Positions 7,813 to 14,978 of a stretch of 64,000 nucleotides of DNA are shown one piece after another. Below the pieces are notes generated by a model, which saw nothing but the letters and a program-made list of their open reading frames with translations, did not search any database and was not told where the DNA came from. Origin of the DNA: an uncultured Clostridia bacterium (GTDB lineage Bacteria > Bacillota > Clostridia > CAKSNL01 > HGM11501); contig CAKSNL010000002.1 in assembly GCA_934476235.1 (NCBI GenBank), forward strand, positions 1 through 64,000. Direction: 5' to 3'. Made by a program: the position numbers and the translations under genes. The number at the start of each line of letters is the position of its first letter. Positions within the stretch are counted from its first letter, which is position 1.

Positions 7813-8611
7813 ATGCTCTATTTTTCATCGCTCTTAAAAACCGACCCCCAATATTCATTACCGGCGGGGAATTTATTTTCTGCTTTGTCCGATTGCGGAG
7901 AAAAATTTGCCCTTTTGGAGGGGACCAAGGATATCTGGGCAAGGGATTATATGCCGGTCAAAACCAAAAGCGGAAAATACATTTCCTTTCGCTATGAGCC
8001 GAGCTATCTCAAAAAATATCCGCAGTTAAAAACAAATTTTAAAACCGATGTTGCCGCAAAGCTCGGTTTTGCATTTACATATTTAAACATCAATCTTGAC
8101 GGCGGAAATGTTGTGCTTTCGCCGTCAAGGTCAAGGGCTATAGTCACCGACAGGGTGTTTTCGGAGAATCCCGAATATGATGGAAACGCTCTTTTGACCG
8201 AGCTTGAGAAATTACTTGAAGCGGAAATAATTATTATTCCGTCGCTCAAAACCGATATGACCGGTCATGCGGACGGTGCGGTGCGTTTTTTGGACGAAAA
8301 CACCGCGGTGGGCAATGCCTCACCCTATAAAAACGGCTACGAGCAGAGGGTGAAAAAAGCCCCTGGGCAAATACGGCATTTCGGTTTTGGATTTTCCGTA
8401 TTTCGAACTCCCGAAAAGGGGCGCTATCGGGACTTATCTTAATTATCTTGAAACCGAAAATCACATTTTTTTGCCGGTATTCGGCGATGTACGGGACGAA
8501 GCGGCAATAAAGCGTGCAAATGAAATTTTCAGCAAAGAAATAGTTGCCGTAAATATAAACGGTATAGCCGAAAAAGGAGGAGTTTTAAATTGCATAAGCT
8601 GGGAGACATGA
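7813..8611 (+). pseudogene. Agmatine deiminase / peptidyl-arginine deiminase family, single frameshift
   Basis: All catalytic motifs are present but split over two frames. The first frame has TKDIWARDYMP (residues about 38-48), LDGGNVV and DMTGHADGAVRF. The second has GKYGISVLDFPYFELPKRG and, near the end, GGVLNCISWE with the nucleophilic Cys. One extra C in the run CCCC at 8360-8363 explains the shift: removing it restores VKKALGKYGIS. The corrected protein would be about 265 residues, shorter than standard agmatine deiminases (about 340-370). It would hydrolyse guanidine groups of agmatine or arginine-like substrates. It begins one base after the upstream gene. A sequencing error is as likely as true decay. 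Confidence 0.8.
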
Positions 8612-8646
8612 GTGCAAATAAAGGATAATGAAAACCTGAAAAAATG

Positions 8647-8698
8647 AAGCCGCATTAAGGCTTTTTTAAGCAACGCACCCAAATTGGTGCGTTGCTTT
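8647..8698 (+). terminator. Two adjacent terminator hairpins
   Basis: AAGCC/GGCTT followed by TTTT lies at 8647-8667. A ten-pair stem, GCAACGCACC/GGTGCGTTGC, at 8670-8695 is followed by a short T run. Together they separate the deiminase-like gene from the phosphoesterase genes. Confidence 0.65.
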
Positions 8699-8738
8699 CG
8701 TTATAATGAAAAATACCTTAAAAAAGGAGATGGTGGGC

Positions 8739-9422
8739 GTGATATACGCGGTGTCAGACCTTCACGGGTGCTATGAAAAGTATATAAAGCTTCTTGGGCG
8801 CCTTAATATGACTTCCGATGATTCTTTGTATATATTAGGGGACATTGTGGACCGCGGGAGCGGCGGGATGAAGATTCTGTTGGATCTTGCCGAAAGAAAA
8901 AATGTATTTTCATACAAAGGAAATCACGACCACGTTGCCGGGATAATGCTTAAAAGCTTTGCAGTTCCGGGTGACGGACTTGCCGCGGACGGGCTTATCG
9001 GGAATTTTCGCGAATGGCTTTCCGACGGCGGAAATACAACCTATGAGGAGTTTGTAAAATTGGACGAAAGCGAACGGCGTGCGGTGCTTTGCTGCCTTGC
9101 CTCGCTTCCGGTTTATAAAGAGCTTACGGTCGGCGGGCGGAAGTTTTTCCTTTCGCACACGGTTCCCGAAAAGTCAAAAATGGCGGACCTTGCCCGCTGC
9201 CGGACGACGGATTTTCTCATGGGCGAGCCGGAGTATGAAAAAGTGTATTTTGAAGATGAGATAATAGTGACGGGACATACGCCCACAGGACTCATCGACC
9301 CCGGGTATACGGGGCAGATATGGAAAAGAAACAATCATATCGCCATAGACTGCGGCGCGGTTTTCGGCAATCCGCTCGGCTGCATCTGTTTGGATACAAT
9401 GGAAGAAATATATGTGGAGTGA
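8739..9422 (+). CDS. Calcineurin-type metallophosphoesterase (PrpE/PP-like)
   Basis: 227 residues from GTG 8739, chosen because AGGAGA at 8725-8730 is eight bases upstream and the protein then opens directly with the first metal motif, SDLHG (D7, H9). GDIVDRG and GNHDH complete the dimetal site, and SHT and GHTPTG supply the later histidines. This pattern is that of serine/threonine phosphatase-like or diadenosine-tetraphosphatase-like enzymes. The substrate cannot be told. It is followed within four bases by the cREC-type gene and then by a second phosphoesterase. Confidence 0.85.
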   Translation: MIYAVSDLHGCYEKYIKLLGRLNMTSDDSLYILGDIVDRGSGGMKILLDLAERKNVFSYKGNHDHVAGIMLKSFAVPGDGLAADGLIGNFREWLSDGGNTTYEEFVKLDESERRAVLCCLASLPVYKELTVGGRKFFLSHTVPEKSKMADLARCRTTDFLMGEPEYEKVYFEDEIIVTGHTPTGLIDPGYTGQIWKRNNHIAIDCGAVFGNPLGCICLDTMEEIYVE

Positions 9423-9426
9423 TAAA

Positions 9427-9939
9427 ATGGATATATTAAGATTTATTAATTCGAAAGCTATAAAAAAACACCTTGAAAATATCGGTTATGAGTTTAACTC
9501 TATCCTTAAAGGCGAAATAGATCCGGCGCTTTTTGCCGGTGCATATCATCAGATAATCACCGCAGGGTATGCGGAGAAAAGCATGCCGCTCGCTTATCGG
9601 AAGTCCGGGATGATTCTTGCGGGCTTATTAAAGCCCGAGCACGTTAAAATATGGCTTGACGATTTAAGGGAAGCGCCGGAGGGCTACTGTCACTGCCGGA
9701 GCGTCAACGAAGCAAAGCAAGTGATAACAGAATGTGAAAAGAACTATTCGGTTATCGACGAAATCAACTGCGATCACGATTTGGGCGATTATGCCGGCGA
9801 CGGCGGGGACGGCATAAAGCTGATCGACTGGCTTGCCGAAAGAAAGACCCATTATCCTGTAAAGCTGCATACCATGAACCCTGTCGGACGGGAAAACATG
9901 CAAAGGGAGATTGACAGATACTGGAGCGAACAAAAATAA
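9427..9939 (+). CDS. cREC-type receiver-like protein (cyclic-phosphate-processing family)
   Basis: 170 residues. Residues 1-72 are a helical N-terminal region (DILRFINSKAIKKHLENIGYEF) without a family name known to me. Residues 73-165 match the pattern of the receiver-like cREC domain: KIWLDDLR.AP (D78, D79), a following EA helix, DHDLG (D116-G120), GIKLIDWL and the late KLHTMN..G..NM segment. This family has been linked by comparative genomics to processing of cyclic phosphate ends of RNA. That role is proposed rather than proven. The gene sits between two phosphoesterases with very short gaps, which fits a shared phosphate-removal function. Confidence 0.65.
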   Translation: MDILRFINSKAIKKHLENIGYEFNSILKGEIDPALFAGAYHQIITAGYAEKSMPLAYRKSGMILAGLLKPEHVKIWLDDLREAPEGYCHCRSVNEAKQVITECEKNYSVIDEINCDHDLGDYAGDGGDGIKLIDWLAERKTHYPVKLHTMNPVGRENMQREIDRYWSEQK

Positions 9940-9958
9940 AATATAACGGGGGCGCATG

Positions 9959-10495
9959 ATGATTTACTTTATATCGGACACGCATTTCGGGCACAGCGCC
10001 ATAATCGGACTGTGCCGCCGCCCTTTTAAAAACGCTTATGAGATGGATGAATTTATGGTCCGAAGGTGGAATGAAAAGGTATCGGGCAATGACACCGTGT
10101 ATATCGTCGGCGATATGTTTTACAAGCACGAGGAGCCCGAAAAAATACTAAAGCGGCTGAAGGGCAAAAAGCGGCTGATAATCGGCAATCATGACGGCGG
10201 ATGGATGGAAAAGGTGAACGTTTCGGACTTTTTTGTTTCATCTGACATTTTTAAGGAGGTCTCGGACGGTAAACACAGCCTTGTGCTCTGCCATTATCCG
10301 CTTTTGACATGGAAGCATGAAGAAAAAAGCTATATGGTTCACGGGCATATCCATAACAGTACGGATCTGCCGTACCGGGCATTAATAAAAAACAATCCGC
10401 GGTTATTGAACGCGGGAGCGGATGTCAACGGTTTTGAGCCGGTATCATTTGACGAAATGGCGGTAAATAACGCGCGATTTAAGATAAAACTTTGA
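9959..10495 (+). CDS. Calcineurin-type metallophosphoesterase (YfcE/MJ0936-like)
   Basis: 178 residues from ATG 9959, six bases after GGGGG at 9948-9952; an adjacent ATG at 9956 is too close to that site. All phosphoesterase motifs are visible: SDTHFGH (D7, H9), GDMFYK, GNHDGG, CHYPLL and HGHIHN. The small size and motif spacing fit stand-alone phosphodiesterases. It is the third gene of the phosphoesterase/cREC cluster and is followed by a strong terminator. Confidence 0.85.
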   Translation: MIYFISDTHFGHSAIIGLCRRPFKNAYEMDEFMVRRWNEKVSGNDTVYIVGDMFYKHEEPEKILKRLKGKKRLIIGNHDGGWMEKVNVSDFFVSSDIFKEVSDGKHSLVLCHYPLLTWKHEEKSYMVHGHIHNSTDLPYRALIKNNPRLLNAGADVNGFEPVSFDEMAVNNARFKIKL

Positions 10496-10496
10496 A

Positions 10497-10525
10497 AAAC
10501 GGGCATCACCTAATGCCCGTTTTTT
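10497..10525 (+). terminator. Rho-independent terminator
   Basis: A stem AACGGGCAT/ATGCCCGTT with a six-base loop is followed by a T run. It abuts the -35 box of the next promoter. Confidence 0.85.
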
Positions 10526-10526
10526 G

Positions 10527-10555
10527 TTGACAACCGACCGCGCGGAAGGTATAAT
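10527..10555 (+). promoter_or_regulatory. Perfect consensus sigma-A promoter
   Basis: TTGACA at 10527-10532 and TATAAT at 10550-10555 are separated by exactly 17 bases. It drives the acetyltransferase gene at 10589. Confidence 0.9.
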
Positions 10556-10588
10556 ATCGGTGCAGAATCAAAATCGGAGGGAATGAAA

Positions 10589-11329
10589 ATGAACTACATT
10601 AAGATTACGGAGGACAATATTGATGATGAGCACATCTGCTGCGCAATGTCCGGCAAGCAGAGCATAGCCAAAAAGGAATGGATGAAGCGGCGCTTTTCGG
10701 AGGGACTGGTTTTTTACAGGAGCTCAGAGCGCGGCAAGTGCTTTATAGAGTACATCCCCGCGGAAAACGCGTGGGTGCCGATAGACGCGGAAGGCTATAT
10801 TTACATTAACTGCCTGTGGATTGCCGGCTCGATGAAGGGGCACGGCTACGCAAACGACCTTGTGGCAGAATGTATCCGCGACGCCCGGGCACAGGGGAAA
10901 AAGGGAATCTGCATCCTCTCCGCAGAAGGGCGAAAGCGCGAATTTTTAGCTGACCCGAAATTTTTAGCCTATAAAGGATTTATGACCGCCGACGTGTCGG
11001 ACCCGGGAATCAGCCTTATGTATCTTCCTCTGGATGAAAATGCCGAACCGCCGAAATTTAAGGAGTGCGCCGCCCACCCGAAGGCGGAGAATGACGGCTT
11101 TGTTTTATACTATACCGACCAGTGCCCCTTCACCTATTACTGGGTGCCGAAGGTGCAGGAGACCGCGGCGGAGCACGGCATCCCCTTAAAGGTTATTCAC
11201 ATAGAAAGCAAAGAGGACGCACAGTCCGCTCCCGCGCCGGTCACGACGTACGCCCTTTTTCGCGGCGGGAAATTCGTGACTCACGCGATACAGTCCGACA
11301 AGAAATTCCTTGCACTCGCCGACAAATAA
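10589..11329 (+). CDS. GNAT N-acetyltransferase with YoaP-like C-terminal domain
   Basis: 246 residues from ATG 10589, eight bases after GGAGG at 10576-10580. Residues about 1-145 form a GNAT fold (YINCLWIAGSMKGHGYANDLVAECIRDA, with the acetyl-CoA loop near KGHGYA). The C-terminal 80 residues (FVLYYTDQCPFTYYWVPKVQE, then PVTTYALFRGGKFVTHAI) match the YoaP-like domain usually appended to this subfamily. Substrate unknown. It is transcribed alone, between its own promoter and the next one. Confidence 0.85.
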   Translation: MNYIKITEDNIDDEHICCAMSGKQSIAKKEWMKRRFSEGLVFYRSSERGKCFIEYIPAENAWVPIDAEGYIYINCLWIAGSMKGHGYANDLVAECIRDARAQGKKGICILSAEGRKREFLADPKFLAYKGFMTADVSDPGISLMYLPLDENAEPPKFKECAAHPKAENDGFVLYYTDQCPFTYYWVPKVQETAAEHGIPLKVIHIESKEDAQSAPAPVTTYALFRGGKFVTHAIQSDKKFLALADK

Positions 11330-11379
11330 CGCTTTGTATACTAAATGCAATATCTTTCCTGAATTTTGCGTTTTTTTAC

Positions 11380-11408
11380 TTGATTTTTGACTATTGGCGT
11401 GCTATAAT
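11380..11408 (+). promoter_or_regulatory. Promoter of the isomerase/esterase operon
   Basis: TTGATT at 11380-11385 and TATAAT at 11403-11408 have a 17-base spacer. GGAGG at 11433-11437 then precedes the ATG at 11449. Confidence 0.75.
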
Positions 11409-11448
11409 GAATTACAGAAAAAACGGAAAAAGGGAGGAAGTATTAATT

Positions 11449-12030
11449 ATGAAAACGGTTAAGGAAAAGCAGCTGCTTGTAGGTGCCGATTTTGCGGGCT
11501 ATCCGCTTAAAGAGGCGGTTTGCGAGCACTTAAGGAAAAAAGGATGGACGATTACGGACGTGGGCGTGAAGGCGGACTCGGATCCCGATGACACGGACCT
11601 TATGTTCCACAGAGTCGGACTTAAGGTCGGCTCCATGATATCCGAGGGCGAATTTGAGCGCGCTTTGATATTCTGCGGCACGGGCATGGGCATACATATC
11701 GCGGCGAGCAAGTGCCCCCATGTTCACGCGGGCGTTGTGGAAAGCGTTCCGGCGGCGCTTCGCGCGATCACCGGCAACGGCGTAAACGTTCTTGCCATGG
11801 GCGCGTTTTACGTTGCGCCCCAGATGGGATGCGACATTGCGGACGCGTATCTTAATGCCGAGCTCGGCAGCGGCTACGAATGGTGGCACAACTTCTATGA
11901 ATTCCATAAGCTTGCTATTGACGAGCTTGAGGCGTTCGACTATGAGGAGTACAAGAAGAACGGCTTTAAGGTAAAGAAGCTCGGCGATTTTCCGCTGACG
12001 CTGGAGACAAAGCCGGAGGGCGTAAAATGA
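11449..12030 (+). CDS. RpiB/LacA/LacB-family sugar-phosphate isomerase
   Basis: 193 residues. The N-terminus shows the family's opening strand and loop (LLVGADFAGYPLKEAV), and residues 70-90 or so the anion-hole GTGMGI with the catalytic Cys just before it (FCGTGMGIHIAASK). A C-terminal extension (GSGYEWWHNFYEFHKLAI) is longer than in ribose-5-phosphate isomerase B. It probably interconverts an aldose and ketose phosphate, but the specific sugar is not readable. Its last bases overlap the next gene (ATGA), forming an operon with two SGNH hydrolases. Confidence 0.85.
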   Translation: MKTVKEKQLLVGADFAGYPLKEAVCEHLRKKGWTITDVGVKADSDPDDTDLMFHRVGLKVGSMISEGEFERALIFCGTGMGIHIAASKCPHVHAGVVESVPAALRAITGNGVNVLAMGAFYVAPQMGCDIADAYLNAELGSGYEWWHNFYEFHKLAIDELEAFDYEEYKKNGFKVKKLGDFPLTLETKPEGVK

Positions 12031-12749
12031 AATTCATTGAAAAGATAAGGCGCAAGCAGGCGGATATCAGGAGCGAACGCCAGCCCGTGCTCGCTTTTTT
12101 GGGCGACAGTGTGACGCACGGGTGTTTTGAGCTTTATATTAAAAACGGCAATATTGAACCGGCTACATACATGGAGAAGGGATATCACGAGAAGGTGAAA
12201 AAAATTCTCGGCATGCTTTATCCCACGGTTCCGGTCACCGTGGTCAACGCCGGGATAAGCGGCGACAACTCATCCTGCGGGCTTGAACGGCTGGAGAGGG
12301 ACGTTTTGAGCTACGGACCCGACATGGTCGTGGTCTGCTACGGGTTGAATGACGCTATGGCGGGCGAGAACGGCATAAATACGTATACCGGGGCGCTCCG
12401 GCAGATATTTGCGAAAATAAGGGGGTCGGGCTCGGAGGTCATATTCATGACTCCGAACGTAAGGTCGGACAATTTAAGTGTGTCGCTCGGGAATAAACAG
12501 CTGGACGACTGCGCGCTCCGAGTCATCAATAACGAGGCGTCCGGCATGCTTAAAAAGTATTTGGATGCCGTGCGCGGACTGTGCAAAGAGGAAAACGTGC
12601 CCCTCTGCGACTGCAACGCAATCTGGAACATGCTCCGCGACAATGAGGTTGACATCAACATGCTTCTTTCAAACAGGATAAACCACCCGACGGAGGAAAT
12701 GGACTGGGTGTTTGCGTACGAGATTGTAAAGACCATGCTGTCCTTATAA
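12027..12749 (+). CDS. SGNH/GDSL-family hydrolase, probable carbohydrate esterase
   Basis: 240 residues, no signal peptide, so cytoplasmic. The nucleophile is S28 in FLGDSVTHG. The block II Gly is in NAGISGDNS, the block III Asn in CYGLND, and the terminal His is probably in INHPTEE. Members of this family often deacetylate sugars. Translation is coupled to the isomerase by a four-base overlap, and another SGNH gene follows 27 bases later. Confidence 0.85.
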   Translation: MKFIEKIRRKQADIRSERQPVLAFLGDSVTHGCFELYIKNGNIEPATYMEKGYHEKVKKILGMLYPTVPVTVVNAGISGDNSSCGLERLERDVLSYGPDMVVVCYGLNDAMAGENGINTYTGALRQIFAKIRGSGSEVIFMTPNVRSDNLSVSLGNKQLDDCALRVINNEASGMLKKYLDAVRGLCKEENVPLCDCNAIWNMLRDNEVDINMLLSNRINHPTEEMDWVFAYEIVKTMLSL

Positions 12750-12776
12750 AAAGGCGGTGCAAAAGGAGATGGGAAA

Positions 12777-13556
12777 ATGAAGTTTAATGACTGCTTTGCA
12801 CTGCGGTTTAACCTTTATAAGTGCGGATACGGCTTTCCCGAAAACGTTCACGTGTTTTCCGGAATGTACGGAGAGAGCGAGGAGTTTTTAAATAGCTGCC
12901 TTGCCGATTATGAGAATATCAACAAAAAAAGCGCGGAGGAGATCATCGGAAAATACCGCGGAAAGACCGATGCTCTTTCGGGCAAAACGGTACTTTTTAC
13001 GGGCGACTCCATAACGAGCGACAGGCTGAGCTATGAAAAGATATTGGAAAGGGTTTTAGATAAAAGCCGCATTGTTGACGGAGCAATCTCCTCGTCGAGA
13101 ACGCAGGACCTTATAAATGTTTTAGACAATTTCCTTTTCGCGTTCAAGCCGGATATCGTTTCTGTCATGATAGGGACGAACGATTCAATATGCACCGATA
13201 AGGATTGTGAGAATAACTCGGTTTCATTAAGCGAATATGAGCGGAATATCGGGATAATCGCGGACAAGATAAAGTCCGCCGGCGCAAAGATGGTGTTAAA
13301 CTCCGTGGCGGAAGCGGACTATGAAAAGTTCAACCGCATAAAGCCGTACCGGAGCATAAATAAAGAAATAAACGAAAAGTACAACGCGGTGTTAAAAGAA
13401 GCCGCATTAAAAAGCGGCGCGGTGTTTAACGATTACAGGGATAAATTGAGGGAGTTTGACCCGGAGCTTTTGCATGAGCCGGACGCTCTTCATTTATCGC
13501 CGTTTGCGCAAAGGCTCGTTGCCGAAACGGTGCTTGACGCGCTTTTAAAAGCATAA
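12777..13556 (+). CDS. Second SGNH/GDSL-family hydrolase
   Basis: 259 residues with an N-terminal extension of about 70 residues before the catalytic S78 (LFTGDSITSDR). GAISSSRTQDL carries block II, IGTNDS block III, and DALHLSP the Asp-His pair. It is unlike the preceding esterase outside these motifs, so the two probably act on different positions or substrates rather than being a recent duplication. AAGGAGATG precedes the start. Last gene of the operon, cytoplasmic by sequence. Confidence 0.85.
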   Translation: MKFNDCFALRFNLYKCGYGFPENVHVFSGMYGESEEFLNSCLADYENINKKSAEEIIGKYRGKTDALSGKTVLFTGDSITSDRLSYEKILERVLDKSRIVDGAISSSRTQDLINVLDNFLFAFKPDIVSVMIGTNDSICTDKDCENNSVSLSEYERNIGIIADKIKSAGAKMVLNSVAEADYEKFNRIKPYRSINKEINEKYNAVLKEAALKSGAVFNDYRDKLREFDPELLHEPDALHLSPFAQRLVAETVLDALLKA

Positions 13557-13578
13557 AAAAACGGCACCGTGATTAAAA

Positions 13579-13888
13579 TAGGTGCACCTAAAAATCCTCC
13601 CGTCATTTACTCCGTAAATGCCACCGTCTCGCTGCGGCTCTCCTCACGCCTCGGTTCTGGCAGTCCACCGGACTTGAATTCATTGCCTCGGCGCCGCCAG
13701 AGCTACCTTTAGCTCTTGAGGGCTTTAAAAGGCTCCCTTGCTAAACGGCGTGGCGGAAAAAGACAACAAAGTCTTTTTCCGTTAGGTGCGAAAAACCGTT
13801 CAAGGTTTTGTCGCACGCTCTTAAAACCGCAAAGGCGGTTTTAAGCTGGCACGGCGCAGCCGTGACTGAGGGATTTTTCAGTGCACCC
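13579..13888. repeat. Long relative of the MITE-like element (about 310 bases)
   Basis: The ends are imperfect inverted repeats: GGTGCACCTAAAAATCC on the left and GGATTTTTCAGTGCACC on the right. The interior is largely stems: GGCGTGGCGG, AAAAAGAC..GTCTTTTT, GCGAAAAACC..GGTTTTGTCGC and AAAACCGC..GCGGTTTT. GGGCTTTAAAAGGCTCCCTTGCTAAA inside is an inverted relative of the core of copies A and B. There is no coding potential. Gene-free sequence runs from 13557 to 14030. Confidence 0.65.
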
Positions 13889-13911
13889 GTTTAAGCTAAG
13901 AGCTGACTTTT

Positions 13912-14015
13912 TTACGCATTACTTTTGCCAGTTTGAATACAAAAAGCACTGTAACCTAAGGTTACAGTGCTTTTTTCGTAAAACCATTACTGTTTTATCC
14001 CGGACCGGCTTTTGG
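13912..14015. repeat. Dispersed GTACTGTAACC stem-loop element (copy 2, compensatory variant)
   Basis: The hairpin at 13941-13976 reads AAAAAGCACTGTAACC and GGTTACAGTGCTTTTT. Compared with copies 1 and 3, one T is C in the left arm and the opposing A is G in the right arm, so pairing is kept. Both flanks (TTTACGCATTACTTT on the left; CGTAAAACCATTACTGT and CGGACCGGCTTTTGG on the right) match copy 1. It lies just past the 3' end of the AraC gene at 14031. Confidence 0.8.
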
Positions 14016-14030
14016 AGGGCTTTTTGCTTG

Positions 14031-14804
14031 CTATTTTTCTTTCGCCGGTCTGTCCGGCGGATAGTAATAGTGCGACGGGGAGATGGAAAAGTGCTTTTTG
14101 AACTCGACCGAAAAATGTTTGTAGTCGGTATATCCGCACATGTCCGCAATCTCCTGAAGACTGTAATATTTGCTCATGATAAGAGAAGAAGCATATTCCA
14201 TGCGCTTGGTGATAACGTACTTTTTCGGCGACATATTGAATTCCTTATTGAAAAGCTTTCGGAAATATGTGTCGCTCATCATCGATTTTTTGGCAGCCTC
14301 TGTCAGCGAAAAATCCTTCCTGAACATATTTTCTTTTATGTAGAGTATCGACGGCGATATTTTCTGATTTTCGGACTCGGAATACTTGGTGTCCTTGTTG
14401 AACTCGGAAAAAATACTGTTTAAAATTGCGGCGGACTTGTAACGGTACGCCGTGTTTTTCTGCGTCCAGCAGGATAAGAGGCTTTTAAAAAGCGTCTCGT
14501 ACTTTTCCCAGTCGTCCGGCACGAACTTTTCGATCTTATCGTGCGAGTAATTATAGACCTTGAAATGAATGGAGATCGATTCGTTCACCGTTCCCGTGCA
14601 CTGGGTGACGACAGAACCCGGAATGTAGCAGACGGAGTGATCCGGAATATAGATGGACTGATTCCTGCTTTCATAGAGCATATCGGCTTTTAATTTATAG
14701 GATAATGTGTCAAACGCTCCCGGAAAATTGCGCGGGGGACCGAACCAGTAATACGGGAACACGTCCAGTATCTGGAAAACAATGTCCTTCTGTTCGAAAA
14801 TCAC
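14031..14804 (-). CDS. AraC-family transcriptional regulator of the glycan cluster
   Basis: 257 residues. An N-terminal cupin-like sensor (residues about 10-125; SIYIPDHSVCYIPGS) precedes a two-part helix-turn-helix region (FSLTEAAKKSMMSDTYFRKLFNKEF and the signature LQEIADMCGYTDYKHFSVEFKKHF, then SPSHYY). It diverges from the cluster of secreted glycan-related genes starting at 14979, which it most likely regulates. A strong promoter of its own lies at 14830-14858. Confidence 0.9.
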   Translation of the reverse strand: MIFEQKDIVFQILDVFPYYWFGPPRNFPGAFDTLSYKLKADMLYESRNQSIYIPDHSVCYIPGSVVTQCTGTVNESISIHFKVYNYSHDKIEKFVPDDWEKYETLFKSLLSCWTQKNTAYRYKSAAILNSIFSEFNKDTKYSESENQKISPSILYIKENMFRKDFSLTEAAKKSMMSDTYFRKLFNKEFNMSPKKYVITKRMEYASSLIMSKYYSLQEIADMCGYTDYKHFSVEFKKHFSISPSHYYYPPDRPAKEK

Positions 14805-14829
14805 GAAAAATCACCCCTTTACAGTAGTA

Positions 14830-14858
14830 ATTATACCAGATTTGTTTCGAAAAGTCAA
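14830..14858 (-). promoter_or_regulatory. Promoter of the AraC regulator
   Basis: On the minus strand TTGACT (14858-14853) and TATAAT (14835-14830) are 17 bases apart, about 25 bases upstream of the start codon. Confidence 0.8.
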
Positions 14859-14879
14859 CCTTTTTTGCTGGTTTTAGGG

Positions 14880-14922
14880 TGTACATATATGAGCAAAAAT
14901 GGTATATTAAAAATGTACATAT
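14880..14922 (+). promoter_or_regulatory. Direct-repeat operator and likely promoter of the secreted-protein cluster
   Basis: TGTACATAT occurs at 14880-14888 and again at 14914-14922. A -10 like TATATT at 14903-14908 lies between them, and the first repeat occupies the -35 position. AraC regulators usually bind direct repeats near -35, so this is a candidate binding site for the product of the gene at 14031. The pairing of regulator and site is inference. Confidence 0.5.
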
Positions 14923-14978
14923 GGGCGCAGAAAAACGCGCCGGTTTTATACATATTTTAAAAGGGAAGGAAGATTATT

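Noticed and set aside
8340..8400. Programmed frameshift in the agmatine-deiminase-like gene
   Set aside because: The A run upstream would favour a -1 shift, but joining the frames needs +1. No pseudoknot or conserved recoding signal is visible.
13881..14423. Plus-strand reading frame across stem-loop copy 2 and the AraC gene
   Set aside because: Its N-terminal similarity to another frame at 5882-6082 arises from the repeated non-coding element, not from a protein family.
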